DNA of 64,000 bases from Nonlabens arenilitoris (GCF_002954765.1 NZ_MTPW01000001.1:620001-684000); one strand, 5' to 3'; counted from the stretch's first letter, positions 1 to 9,450 are shown. The notes: generated by a model from the letters alone, not told the origin. Numbers and translations are program-made.

Positions 1-899
1 GTACTACTGATGTTGAAAACCTTGTAGTTGGTGTGCAACAAAATCAACCTATCTATTTAAAACAAGTCGCTCAAATAATTGATGGACCAGAGGTACCTCA
101 AAGTTATGTGAGTTTAGGCTTTGGTCAAGGAAGTGATAAAAAAACCGATTTCTTATCTGAATATCCAGCGGTAACTATATCTGTTGCAAAACGTAAAGGT
201 GCAGATGCTATGAAAATTGCAGATGTCATTATTGCCAAAGTTGAACACCTGCGCAAAACCTTAATACCAGATGATGTGCAAGTAGAAATTACACGTAATT
301 ATGGCGAGACGGCATCTCATAAAGTGTCAGAATTATTATTGCACCTTATAGGTTCTATTATTGCTGTAACCTTTGTTGTAATGCTAGCGATGGGCTGGCG
401 TGGTGGACTCGTTGTATTTCTTTCTGTACCGATCACGTTTGCTTTAACTTTATTGAGTTATTACATGCTGGACTACACCTTAAACAGGATCACCTTATTT
501 GCATTAGTGTTTGTAACCGGTATTGTAGTAGATGATTCCATCATTATAGCAGAGAATATGCACCGGCACTTTAAAATGAAGCGATTGCCTTTTAAAGATG
601 CTGCCTTATATGCTATAAACGAAGTAGGGAACCCTACTATCCTAGCAACCTTTACGGTAATCGCATCTGTATTACCTATGGCTTTTGTATCTGGATTAAT
701 GGGACCTTATATGGCACCTATGCCTATAGGAGCTTCCATTGCCATGATTATATCTTTATTTGTAGCCTTAACCATCACTCCATACTTAGGTTATATATTC
801 TTAAGAGAAAAGACAAAAAAGGTAGAGTTGAAAAAACAGAAAAACCACTTGAAGAAACTCTTATTTATAGACTGTATAATAAATTTGAGCGTCCTTTAA
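1..899 (+). CDS. RND efflux pump, HAE1 type, first half (5' cut by window edge, frame break at 3')
   Basis: This is the first half of an inner-membrane proton-driven RND exporter of the hydrophobe/drug (HAE1, AcrB-like) type. The frame is open from base 3, so the true start lies outside the window. A periplasmic porter segment is followed by membrane helices, and the TM4 motif GIVVDDSIIIAEN carries the paired Asp residues of the HAE1 proton relay. Metal RND pumps have a single-Asp pattern here. The frame stops at 899, right after TM6, in the usual loop between the two halves of the protein. The last 26 or so residues (after the A-run at 815-820) are Lys-rich and unlike the family, while the -1 frame continues the expected loop straight into the next gene. 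It is therefore either a frameshifted gene, a sequencing indel, or a programmed frameshift. The family call is secure; the state of the gene is open. Confidence 0.8.
   Translation, partial: TTDVENLVVGVQQNQPIYLKQVAQIIDGPEVPQSYVSLGFGQGSDKKTDFLSEYPAVTISVAKRKGADAMKIADVIIAKVEHLRKTLIPDDVQVEITRNYGETASHKVSELLLHLIGSIIAVTFVVMLAMGWRGGLVVFLSVPITFALTLLSYYMLDYTLNRITLFALVFVTGIVVDDSIIIAENMHRHFKMKRLPFKDAALYAINEVGNPTILATFTVIASVLPMAFVSGLMGPYMAPMPIGASIAMIISLFVALTITPYLGYIFLREKTKKVELKKQKNHLKKLLFIDCIINLSVL
815..821 (+). other. Putative -1 slippery heptamer A AAA AAG
   Basis: In the reading frame of the upstream half-pump the codons are ACA AAA AAG, which places a canonical -1 slippery heptamer A AAA AAG in phase. 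This is the same heptamer known from E. coli dnaX. A -1 slip gives an open frame with no stop from 821 into the downstream gene and restores a normal RND loop. I see no strong stem-loop just downstream by eye, so an ordinary one-base deletion in the A-run is an equally simple explanation. Confidence 0.4.
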
Positions 900-2476
900 T
901 GGAAAATCGTTTCAAACGATGGTTATTTCTAGGTGGTACTTTTTTGATTTTACTAGTTACCATGGGATTGTTTTTCACAAATTCTGTTGCGGTAAAAATG
1001 TTGCCATTTGACAATAAAAACGAGTTTCAAGTGGTCATAGATATGTCTGAAGGTACAACACTAGAACGCACTGGTGTGGTCGCTCAAGAAATATCTCAGT
1101 ATTTATCTACTAGACCAGAAGTAGTCAATTATCAAAATTACATCGGGACATCTGCACCTATCACTTTTAACGGACTAGTGCGTCATTATGATTTGCGTGG
1201 TGGAAGTAATATGGCAGACATTCAAGTTAATTTGATTGACAAGGAAAAACGTAGTGCACAAAGTCATGATATCGCTAGCTTATTGCGTCCTGATATTCAA
1301 AAAATCGCTGCGAAGTATAATGCTAATGTAAAACTAGTTGAAGTACCGCCAGGACCACCAGTGCTATCTACAATTGTTGCAGAAATTTATGGTCCTGATT
1401 ATGAGCAACAGATTATTGTAGCAAATGAGGTTCAAAATATTTTAAAGAACACGGATGATGTAGTTGATATAGACTGGATGGTAGAAAACGACCAAACTGA
1501 ATATCAATTTACTATCAACAAAGAAAAGGCAATGTTATATGGCGTGGCACCGCAGCAAATAGCATATACCATGCATCTAGCATTATCTGATAGACCTGTA
1601 ACTAATTTATATGATGAAGATGCAGTACAGCAAATAGGTATCGTACTAGCACTAGATGAAAAAGAGAAGTCAACGATTCAAGACATTTCACAACTTAAAG
1701 TTGCTTCTAATCAGGGAACCATGGTACCTATTGCAGACTTAGTAGAGATCAGTGAGTCTATAAGTGCAAAAAGTATTTATCGTAAAAATCAAAAAAGAGT
1801 CGTTTACGTCATGGCAGATATGGCAGGAGAACTAGAAAGTCCTGCATATGCTATCCTAGGCATGGAAGAAAAATTAAAATCAATTCCTATGCCTGAAGGC
1901 TACAGTATTAGCGAAATGTATTTAGGTCAACCAGATTTTGAAGATGATTATACGGTAAAATGGGATGGCGAATGGCAAATAACATTAGAAGTATTTAGAG
2001 ATCTGGGAATTGCATTTCTAGGAGCCATCATCTTAATCTACATATTGATTGTAGGATGGTTTCAAAATTTTAAAGCACCTATCGTTATGATGGTGGCCAT
2101 ACCGTTATCCCTAATCGGTATTATTTTAGGTCACTGGATTATGGGTGCTTTCTTTACCGCAACATCTTTTATAGGAATGATAGCCCTAGCCGGCATTATG
2201 GTTAGGAACTCTGTACTATTAATAGACTTCATTAATTTAAGAACTGCCGAAGGTGTGCCTCTTAAACAGGCTGCTATTGAAGCTGGTGCGGTACGTACCA
2301 CTCCTATCTTGCTTACAGCAGGTACAGTTGTTATAGGAGCATTTGTCATACTATTTGACCCTATTTTTCAAGGGTTGGCAATATCATTAATGGGTGGAAC
2401 TATTGTGTCTACTGTATTGACCTTACTGGTAGTACCATTAGTTTATTATATGATAGAAAAGAAAAATTATAAATAA
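899..2476 (+). CDS. RND efflux pump, HAE1 type, second half
   Basis: This is the C-terminal half of the same RND exporter: one helix (TM7), the second large periplasmic porter/docking region, then the TM8-TM12 block ending in a short Lys-rich tail. The ATG at 899 overlaps the stop of the upstream half (TAATG), so translation could restart here. However, the same frame is open upstream to about 800 and encodes an extra stretch (around EKPLEETLIYRLYNKFERPL) that belongs to the pump and would be lost from an ATG-899 start. The natural product is thus most likely one protein made across the frame break. The loop NSVLLIDFINLR and the helix after it are typical of the family. A DUF2892 gene follows after 12 bases in the same direction. 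Confidence 0.8.
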   Translation: MENRFKRWLFLGGTFLILLVTMGLFFTNSVAVKMLPFDNKNEFQVVIDMSEGTTLERTGVVAQEISQYLSTRPEVVNYQNYIGTSAPITFNGLVRHYDLRGGSNMADIQVNLIDKEKRSAQSHDIASLLRPDIQKIAAKYNANVKLVEVPPGPPVLSTIVAEIYGPDYEQQIIVANEVQNILKNTDDVVDIDWMVENDQTEYQFTINKEKAMLYGVAPQQIAYTMHLALSDRPVTNLYDEDAVQQIGIVLALDEKEKSTIQDISQLKVASNQGTMVPIADLVEISESISAKSIYRKNQKRVVYVMADMAGELESPAYAILGMEEKLKSIPMPEGYSISEMYLGQPDFEDDYTVKWDGEWQITLEVFRDLGIAFLGAIILIYILIVGWFQNFKAPIVMMVAIPLSLIGIILGHWIMGAFFTATSFIGMIALAGIMVRNSVLLIDFINLRTAEGVPLKQAAIEAGAVRTTPILLTAGTVVIGAFVILFDPIFQGLAISLMGGTIVSTVLTLLVVPLVYYMIEKKNYK

Positions 2477-2488
2477 TAAAATCAAGCA

Positions 2489-2701
2489 ATGTTAAATACA
2501 TATTTTAGAGTAATCGTAGGTACCATGGTACTTTTAAGCGTGGTGTTAACCGTTTATGTAAACCCAAACTGGATGTGGTTTACGGTATTTATAGGTGTTA
2601 ATCTTATACAGTCTGCATTTACAAAGTGGTGTTTACTAGAAACTATTCTAGTAAAATTAGGAGTTAAGAAAGAAGCAAAAGGTTGTGCTGTTAATCCATA
2701 A
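2489..2701 (+). CDS. DUF2892 (YgaP-like membrane domain) protein
   Basis: This is a 70-residue protein with two hydrophobic segments (about residues 7-24 and 29-46). A conserved Cys lies at the end of the second helix (TKWCLLE) and a second Cys near the C-terminus (KGCAVNP). The pattern fits DUF2892, the two-helix membrane domain also attached to the rhodanese YgaP. Stand-alone copies are common beside sulfur, redox or metal-stress genes in Bacteroidota. It starts 12 bases after the RND gene and is probably co-transcribed with it. No reaction can be assigned; the two Cys residues may be redox-active or metal-binding, which is inference. Confidence 0.75.
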   Translation: MLNTYFRVIVGTMVLLSVVLTVYVNPNWMWFTVFIGVNLIQSAFTKWCLLETILVKLGVKKEAKGCAVNP

Positions 2702-2732
2702 CAGGATTTAAAGAATATGCGATAATAGATTT

Positions 2733-3422
2733 TTATAGATTCACTTCAAATAAATTCCCTATTAATGCTGTAATTCCCATGGCCAGTGTACCCCATAAAG
2801 TCACTCTAAAAATGGCTTTCAAAACACTAGAACCACCTGCACGCGCAGCAACAACACCTAACAAGATTAAAAACACTATAGCAAATACATACTGAACATA
2901 TTCCATCAGATCAAGAGGTGACATATAAGCAACAACCACTGGCAAGAAACCACCGACTGTAAAAGCAATACCTGAGGACAAAGCTGCCTGTAAAGGTTTA
3001 GCTTCGGTCTGTTCTGATATCCCTAGTTCATCTCTTGCATGAGTTCCTAGGGTATCATGTGCTGTTAACTGCTTTGCGACTTCTATTGCTGTAGCTGGAT
3101 TTAAACCTCTTTCTTCATAGATTTTAGCAAGCTCTACTAACTCTTGCTCTGGCATATCTATCAGCTCTTGTTTCTCGCGTTTTAAATCAGCTTGCTCTAT
3201 ATCTGTTTGAGAGCTAACAGAAACATATTCACCAGCAGCCATAGATAAAGCTCCTGCCACTAACCCAGCGACACCAGCAAGTAAAACTGGTTCTCTCGTA
3301 GTGCTCGCTGCGGCAACACCTATGATGATACTAGCCGTAGATAAAATCCCATCATTTGCTCCTAACACAGCAGCTCTCAACCACGCACTACGATTGATAT
3401 AATGTTTTTCTTTAGTATGCAT
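2733..3422 (-). CDS. VIT/CCC1-family metal transporter
   Basis: This is a 229-residue membrane protein of the VIT1/CCC1 family, which moves Fe2+ or Mn2+ out of the cytosol in exchange for protons. The N-terminal signature ROW of the family is visible in WLRAAVLGANDGILSTASII, followed by the second helix with AGEYVSVSSQ. A charged cytosolic helical region (about residues 75-140, rich in Glu, Lys and Asp) is the expected metal-collecting domain, and three more hydrophobic helices follow. The gene begins only 5 bases after the stop of the upstream adaptor gene, so it is the last gene of the first RND metal-efflux operon. That linkage suggests a divalent-metal role within that operon. Confidence 0.85.
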   Translation of the reverse strand: MHTKEKHYINRSAWLRAAVLGANDGILSTASIIIGVAAASTTREPVLLAGVAGLVAGALSMAAGEYVSVSSQTDIEQADLKREKQELIDMPEQELVELAKIYEERGLNPATAIEVAKQLTAHDTLGTHARDELGISEQTEAKPLQAALSSGIAFTVGGFLPVVVAYMSPLDLMEYVQYVFAIVFLILLGVVAARAGGSSVLKAIFRVTLWGTLAMGITALIGNLFEVNL

Positions 3423-3427
3423 AGTTT

Positions 3428-4591
3428 TTAATGATCGTGACTACCAGATTCTCCGACTAGATTAAAAGCACCTTTAATTAAAAAATTAGTTTCATCGTTG
3501 AATTTAGAATCGGTTACTATTTCAATATACTGATTTAATTGTTGACCTATTTCAACTTCAACTTGTGTAAAATAATAGCCTGCATTAGTAGTTTCATCTA
3601 GTATCAACACATAATTTTCATTGTCCATATTTGCAACAGCTGTTTCTGGTAACGCTTTCGCGGAAGCGGAATCAATCACAATTCCTGCCTCAACAAACAT
3701 ACCTGTTAGAAAATGTATTTCCTTTTCATTATTTATGTGTCCATGAACCTTTATAGTTCTATTATCTTCAATCGTGGTACCGATAAGATGAACGTCGGCA
3801 AGGAAAGTTTCATTTGATGACTCTGGGATTTTAAAATTAATCTTTTGTCCTTTTTGAAGTTTCAGAATATCTTTTTCAAAAACCGATAATTCTAGATGTA
3901 AGTGATCATTATCGATTATTTCTAGAATTGCTGTTGCAGGTGATACATAGGTGCCTCTAGTTACATTAACTTTAGTAATACTTCCAGAGATAGGTGCATA
4001 AATATTAACTACAGATACAATCGTACCTGCTTCTACATTAGAAGGAGATATATTTAACATTTGTAATTGCTTGCGCAATCCAGTGTATCTAGCGTTTATA
4101 GTTTTATAAGAACTTTCTGCTTTTAAGAAACTTTTTTGAGAGGTAATGTTTTCATCCATCATAGTTTGGTGTCTCTCATACTCCACTCTCAAATAAGTCA
4201 TTTGCTCCTTAACTTCCAGATACTCTTGCTGGATCTTAACAAAATCTGGATTCTCAATTGACACTAAAACCTGTCCTTTACGCACCTTATCACCTATTAA
4301 TAACGGAGTTGATTTAATATAACCGCCCATAGTTGCATTTACGACCGCTCTATTTTCTGGTGGCACATCTATCATTCCGGTTGTTTTTACAGTTATAGGA
4401 AAAGGTTGCTGGATCAGTTTTCCCAGTGTCATATTACTATTTTCAAACTGTGCTGTAGATACAAATATCCTATCATCATTGCGATGAGTGTCTGACGTTT
4501 GACTATCTAAACTTGTAGATTCTTTTTCACCACAACTGGCTAGAACCAGTAATAGAATTATAAAAGTGTATTTATTTATAATGCGTTGCAT
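3428..4591 (-). CDS. RND efflux periplasmic adaptor (CzcB/CusB-like lipoprotein)
   Basis: This is a membrane-fusion protein of 387 residues that would link the inner-membrane RND pump to its outer-membrane channel. The N-terminus is a lipoprotein signal peptide ending in LLVLASCGEK, so Cys19 would be lipidated. It is followed by a biotinyl-lipoyl half-motif (GGYIKSTPLLIGDKVRKG), a coiled-coil hairpin (about residues 120-180), the second lipoyl half (IYAPISGSITKVNV) and beta-barrel domains. There is a His-containing C-terminus (SGSHDH). It lies 10 bases downstream of the RND-channel fusion and 5 bases upstream of the VIT gene. A one-mismatch copy of the 16-bp palindrome is embedded in frame and reads SASAKA. 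The exact metal is not shown by the sequence. Confidence 0.88.
   Translation of the reverse strand: MQRIINKYTFIILLLVLASCGEKESTSLDSQTSDTHRNDDRIFVSTAQFENSNMTLGKLIQQPFPITVKTTGMIDVPPENRAVVNATMGGYIKSTPLLIGDKVRKGQVLVSIENPDFVKIQQEYLEVKEQMTYLRVEYERHQTMMDENITSQKSFLKAESSYKTINARYTGLRKQLQMLNISPSNVEAGTIVSVVNIYAPISGSITKVNVTRGTYVSPATAILEIIDNDHLHLELSVFEKDILKLQKGQKINFKIPESSNETFLADVHLIGTTIEDNRTIKVHGHINNEKEIHFLTGMFVEAGIVIDSASAKALPETAVANMDNENYVLILDETTNAGYYFTQVEVEIGQQLNQYIEIVTDSKFNDETNFLIKGAFNLVGESGSHDH
3653..3668. repeat. 16-bp palindrome, one mismatch
   Basis: This copy (CGCTTTCGCGGAAGCG) is in the first adaptor gene and reads SASAKA. Confidence 0.8.
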
Positions 4592-4601
4592 GTCTTTAAT
4601 T

Positions 4602-7600
4602 TTATAAGGTTAAGTAATTGATTTCTATTACTACATTATTGTATTGATTTAACTGCTCTAGATAATCTAGTTTGATCTCATAGGCTCCTTCTAGGCTTTG
4701 TATAAATTGATAAAAATCAATCTCACCATTCTTAAAGCTTCCTTGCGCGGTTTTGAGGATTTCATCAGACAGCGCGGTGCCTTCTTGCTCATAATATAAT
4801 AGCGCATTATTTAATTGATTTCTTCTTACCATAAGAGCTTCATATCGAGCCTTTAATTGAATATCATATTCATTATACTCTTGAGATGCAATTTGCTGCG
4901 CTATACCTGATGCTTTAATTCGTGAGGACTGTCCTCCAAATAGAAGAGGAATTTTTAAACCTACCTGATAACCATATAAACTACTATTCAGTTCAGAATT
5001 AGTTCCTTGAAAATAATGAAGACTGATATCTGGTAATAATTGTTTTTTCTCTAATTGCCTTTGTGCATCTAATAAAGAAATTCGGTTGCGATAATAATCC
5101 AATTCTACACTAGACTCAACATCGATCCTTTCTAGAGGGATTTTTAGATCTTTTTCTGCAACCAATATAAGAGTATCAGATGACTGCACTAGCTTCTTTA
5201 ACTCGTTATAACTTAACACAACATCTAGCCTTGACTCTAGATATTTAGTATTGATCTGTTTCTGTTTTGAGGCAGCTGTTATTTTTTCTAAATAATTAGT
5301 CTCACCTAGTTCAAAGCGTCTGGTCGCCATACTTGAAAAGTTAGTATATAAACTATCGAGAGTTTTAAGTGCCACCTCTTTTTTTCTAGCGATTTGATAC
5401 TGATAATAAGCAATGGTTACTTTTCTTTCAATATTCTTTTTATTGATATCCTTTGCACTGGTTACCAATGCTAAATTTGCTTCATTCACTTTCTTTTGAG
5501 TAAAATAAACCGTTGGAAACTTAAAATCTTGTTGAATACCTAAAACTCTCAACGGCTTATTATTAATCGCGAGGTTGTTTTGATCAAACTCATAATACAA
5601 CTGGGTTTTATCAAAACTAAATGCACTATTAACTAGCTCATTAGACTGATCCACTTGTAATTCTTGTGCTTTGATACTGGCATTATTCTCCAACGCCATA
5701 GGAATCAAGGTTTCTAAATCTATAGGCTGTTGTTGTGCCTGACCCATTGCCGCGATTGAAAAAATCATTAAGCTAGTCGTTACTATTCCATTACGGCTTG
5801 TAGCTGACTTAACTTTAGGCTTATTAAAATAAGCATATAACACTGGTAGTACTATTAGGGTAAGTAAAGTTGCAGTTATCAAACCACCTATAACAACGGT
5901 TGCAAGTGGTCGTTGTACCTCAGCACCAGCATTGGTCGATATTGCCATAGGTAAAAAACCTAATGCAGCAGCCATAGCGGTTAACAATACTGCACGTAAC
6001 CTATCTTTAGTTCCCTGTTTTATAAGATCATTAATATTGTTAAACTGACCTTCTTTTTTCAACTCTTTAAAATGTTCTATTAAAACGATACCATTTAACA
6101 CTGCAATACCAAACAATGCTATAAAACCTACTCCTGCAGATATACTAAAAGGCAAATCTCTTATCCACAATAGTAAAACACCACCTACCGCAGCCAGTGG
6201 TATAGCCGAGTAAATAATCAACGCCTCTTTAACCGATTTAAATGCAAAATAAAGAAGTATAAATATTAAAATTAAGGCAATAGGTACTGCTACCAGTAGT
6301 CTGGACTTTGCGCTCTGTAAATTTTCAAACTGACCACCATATGTGATGTTATAACCTACTGGTAATTCTACATTATCATCAATTAATTTTTGAACATCAT
6401 CTACCACAGACTGTAAATCGCGGTTACGTACATTGACACCTACTACAATTCTACGTCTAGTATCATCTCTAGAAATTTTTGCAGCTCCTTTTTGATAGGT
6501 TATCTCTGCAAGTTCACTTAAAGGAATCTTGCCGCCATTAGGCACATCAATGTAAAGATTTTTTAAATCTTCAATATCCTGTCTATTTTTTTTATCTAGC
6601 CTGAGGACTAAATCAAATCGTTTCTCACCTTCAAAAACGCTACCAGCCTGGCGACCGGCAAATCCCATAGCAATCATGTCATTTACTTCTTGAATGTTAA
6701 GACCATATCGAGCTATTTTTAATCTGTTGAATTTCACATTCATTTCAGGCAATCCAGCTATCTTCTCTACAGACACGTCTGCAGCCCCAGGAACGTTTTC
6801 TATTAAGGTTCCTATTTCATTACCTTTTTTAGTTAACACATCCAGGTCGTCGCCAAATATTTTAATGGCAATATCTGCTCTTACACCTGTAATTAACTCA
6901 TTAAAACGCATCTCAATAGGTTGTGTAAATTCAACTTCCATTCCTGGAATAATGGCTAGCGCTTCTTTGAATTTGTCTGCTAATTCATCTTTTGTAGATG
7001 CAGATTTCCATTCACTTTTTGGTTTTAAAACTATAATAACATCGCTTTCTTCCATAGACATAGGGTCTGTAGGAACCTCTGCAGCACCTATACGAGTTAC
7101 CACTTGTTTCACCTCAGGAAATTCATCTAGTAATATAGATTCTATTTGTGTTGTAATCGCCACCGTATTACTTAATGAAGTACCAGTTTTAAGTACTGGT
7201 TGTATAACAAAATCACCTTCATCTAGTGTAGGTACAAATTCACCGCCCATCGTGGCATATAAATAAATAGATAAGGATAATAAAAGAACTGCGATAGATA
7301 GGACGATGCGTTTACTTACTAATGCCCATTCAATAACAGGTTCATAAATTTTATGCAACCACTTCATTAATCGCACAGATATATTTTTATCTGATATTGT
7401 GGATGGTTTAAGAAAGATGGACGCTACTACTGGCACATATGTAAAACACAAAATCATCGCGCCTATCAATGCAAAACTAAATGTGAGTGCCATCGGTTTA
7501 AACATCTTGCCTTCTACACCAGATAAGGAAAGGATAGGTATGAAAACAATCAATATAATGAGCTGCCCAAACACTGCAGAGTTCATCATTTTTGATGCAC

Positions 7601-8933
7601 CATTAATGGTAATTTTATCTTTAATGTATTGTTGATCCGCTTTCGCGAAAGCGAGAATCTCATCTTTCTTTCTGGTGATCTCAAAAGCAATAAATTCTAC
7701 AATAATCACTGCTCCATCGATGATAATACCAAAGTCTATCGCTCCTAAACTCATAAGGTTTGCGTCTACCCCAAAAACGTACATAAGAGATAATGCAAAT
7801 AATAAACACAACGGTATCACCGATGCTACTACAAGGCCTGATCGCCAGCTACCTAGTAATAAAACAACAATAAAAATGACGATTAAACATCCTAATATTA
7901 AATTCTCTGAAACGGTAAATGTAGTCTTAGCGATTAATTCACTGCGATCGAGGAAAGCGTTTATATAAACACCTTCAGGCAATGACTTAGATATTAATTC
8001 TACTCGTTCTTTAACAGCATCGATGACTTTTTTAGAGTTTGCATCCTTAAGCATCATGACCTGTCCTAGCACTTTCTCGCCTTCACCATTACCTGTAATG
8101 GCTCCAAAACGTGGTGCGCTTCCATAATCTACAGTCGCTACATCTTTTATGTAAATGGGGAAATTATCACTATTCTTAACGACTATATTATTAATATCAT
8201 CGATGGAGGATATTAATCCTTCTCCTCTTATAAAATAAGCCTGATTTACTTTTTCTATATAACTACCACCAGAAATACTATTGTTCATTTCTAGGGCTAT
8301 AAATACTTCTTGCGATGTGATATCCATCGCGTTTAATTTTTCTGTATTAATAGCAACTTCATATTGCTTTAAAAATCCACCCCATGTATTGACCTCTACC
8401 ACGCCAGGTATACCAGATAATTGCCTTTTTACTATCCAATCCTGTATGGTACGCAGGTCTTGTGCAGTATACTGATCTTTATAACCTGGCTCTACATCAA
8501 GTATATATTGATATATCTCACCTAGTCCTGTGGTTATAGGTCCCATTTCAGGTGTTCCAAAACCTTCTGGAATTTTCTCTGTTGCAGATTTTATCTTCTC
8601 GGCAATAAGCTGTCTGGGAAGATAGGTTCCCATATCATCATCAAAGACAATAGTAACCACGGATAATCCAAATTTTGAAACCGAGCGAATTTCCTGCACA
8701 CCAGGTAAATTTGCCATTTCTAATTCTACAGGATATGTAATGAATTGCTCCATATCTCGTGTAGATAGATTACGAGATGTGGTAATTACCTGTACTTGAT
8801 TATTAGTAACATCTGGTACGGCACCTATGGGAATTTGAGTAAGAGAATATAAACCGAATCCAATAATGAATACAGTAAATAGAAGAATAATGAGCTTATT
8901 CTTGATGCTGAAATTGATAATATTTGATAGCAT
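4602..8933 (-). CDS. CzcA-type heavy-metal RND pump fused to a TolC-type outer-membrane channel
   Basis: This is a 1443-residue protein in two parts. Residues 1 to about 1040 form a complete heavy-metal RND pump: TM1 near residues 12-30, two periplasmic porter domains and twelve helices. TM4 carries GAIDFGIIIDGAVIIVE, the Asp-Asp-Glu pattern of CzcA pumps for Zn/Co/Ni. Residues from about 1067 are a TolC/CzcC-like outer-membrane factor with two coiled-coil repeats. The junction holds a short hydrophobic stretch ending in AAMGQA, which looks like a signal-peptide core and cleavage site (Ala1066), so the channel part might be released by signal peptidase. Such fusions occur in Flavobacteriia as I recall, and normal CzcA is about 1040 residues. 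The gene is 79 bases downstream of a small exported protein gene and 10 bases upstream of the adaptor. Confidence 0.88.
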   Translation of the reverse strand: MLSNIINFSIKNKLIILLFTVFIIGFGLYSLTQIPIGAVPDVTNNQVQVITTSRNLSTRDMEQFITYPVELEMANLPGVQEIRSVSKFGLSVVTIVFDDDMGTYLPRQLIAEKIKSATEKIPEGFGTPEMGPITTGLGEIYQYILDVEPGYKDQYTAQDLRTIQDWIVKRQLSGIPGVVEVNTWGGFLKQYEVAINTEKLNAMDITSQEVFIALEMNNSISGGSYIEKVNQAYFIRGEGLISSIDDINNIVVKNSDNFPIYIKDVATVDYGSAPRFGAITGNGEGEKVLGQVMMLKDANSKKVIDAVKERVELISKSLPEGVYINAFLDRSELIAKTTFTVSENLILGCLIVIFIVVLLLGSWRSGLVVASVIPLCLLFALSLMYVFGVDANLMSLGAIDFGIIIDGAVIIVEFIAFEITRKKDEILAFAKADQQYIKDKITINGASKMMNSAVFGQLIILIVFIPILSLSGVEGKMFKPMALTFSFALIGAMILCFTYVPVVASIFLKPSTISDKNISVRLMKWLHKIYEPVIEWALVSKRIVLSIAVLLLSLSIYLYATMGGEFVPTLDEGDFVIQPVLKTGTSLSNTVAITTQIESILLDEFPEVKQVVTRIGAAEVPTDPMSMEESDVIIVLKPKSEWKSASTKDELADKFKEALAIIPGMEVEFTQPIEMRFNELITGVRADIAIKIFGDDLDVLTKKGNEIGTLIENVPGAADVSVEKIAGLPEMNVKFNRLKIARYGLNIQEVNDMIAMGFAGRQAGSVFEGEKRFDLVLRLDKKNRQDIEDLKNLYIDVPNGGKIPLSELAEITYQKGAAKISRDDTRRRIVVGVNVRNRDLQSVVDDVQKLIDDNVELPVGYNITYGGQFENLQSAKSRLLVAVPIALILIFILLYFAFKSVKEALIIYSAIPLAAVGGVLLLWIRDLPFSISAGVGFIALFGIAVLNGIVLIEHFKELKKEGQFNNINDLIKQGTKDRLRAVLLTAMAAALGFLPMAISTNAGAEVQRPLATVVIGGLITATLLTLIVLPVLYAYFNKPKVKSATSRNGIVTTSLMIFSIAAMGQAQQQPIDLETLIPMALENNASIKAQELQVDQSNELVNSAFSFDKTQLYYEFDQNNLAINNKPLRVLGIQQDFKFPTVYFTQKKVNEANLALVTSAKDINKKNIERKVTIAYYQYQIARKKEVALKTLDSLYTNFSSMATRRFELGETNYLEKITAASKQKQINTKYLESRLDVVLSYNELKKLVQSSDTLILVAEKDLKIPLERIDVESSVELDYYRNRISLLDAQRQLEKKQLLPDISLHYFQGTNSELNSSLYGYQVGLKIPLLFGGQSSRIKASGIAQQIASQEYNEYDIQLKARYEALMVRRNQLNNALLYYEQEGTALSDEILKTAQGSFKNGEIDFYQFIQSLEGAYEIKLDYLEQLNQYNNVVIEINYLTL
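7638..7653. repeat. 16-bp palindrome, perfect
   Basis: CGCTTTCGCGAAAGCG lies in the first RND-channel fusion gene, in a cytosolic loop after TM4, and reads AFAKA. Confidence 0.9.
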
Positions 8934-9012
8934 TTTTCATAAATAATAAATGTTATTATCCTCTATAACACAATTGTGCAAGAGAATGAAATGGAATTAA
9001 CACGGATATTTA

Positions 9013-9450
9013 TTAAAACTTAGGCGGCTGGAATAGTCCATCACAATGCAATGATGAAGATGGTGCCTGATAAAAGAAATTATGCTTTTTATACTCTAAT
9101 GGTTCTAATAATTTTAACTCTGACCTTTGAGTATTAAATACAATAGCTGTAATTGAAGTTAATTGAGACTGCTGTTGAAAAGGTAATTCTTCATGTTCCT
9201 CTTTTTCTTCTTGATGGTCTTGAGCATGTTCTGCCTTTAATTCTCCATAATGCTTTGCTATAAAGACGATAATATTATCTCCATATTCCTCATTATGAAA
9301 TTGAGCGTGTTCTATAAATTCATCAATTTGTGAGATATCATTAATTTGTATCCCGAAGCTTTGCATCAGGATAATAATAGAAATAGATATACTAATTAAT
9401 TTACTCACAATGGTAAATGTATAAAATTTAATTATATGGTTATGTAACAT
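9013..9450 (-). CDS. Small exported His/Glu-rich protein heading the first RND operon
   Basis: This is an unrecognised 145-residue protein. Residues 8-34 are hydrophobic and probably form a signal peptide or anchor. The middle (about residues 47-90) is crowded with His and Glu (EHAQDHQEEKEEHEELP), which could bind divalent metal. The C-terminus is SSLHCDGLFQPPKF, with one Cys. The final LFQPP plus a basic residue also ends the DUF6660 protein at 18413-18730, which stands in the same place before the second RND-channel fusion, although the rest differs. By position it is the first gene of the operon with the pump, adaptor and VIT transporter. A periplasmic metal-binding or sensing role is inference from composition and position. 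Confidence 0.7.
   Translation of the reverse strand: MLHNHIIKFYTFTIVSKLISISISIIILMQSFGIQINDISQIDEFIEHAQFHNEEYGDNIIVFIAKHYGELKAEHAQDHQEEKEEHEELPFQQQSQLTSITAIVFNTQRSELKLLEPLEYKKHNFFYQAPSSSLHCDGLFQPPKF

Noticed and set aside
6694..7266. Long antisense frame within the first RND fusion (also 21700-22158 and 32574-33200)
   Set aside because: These are shadows of strongly supported genes on the other strand, with compositions typical of antisense frames and no family signs.
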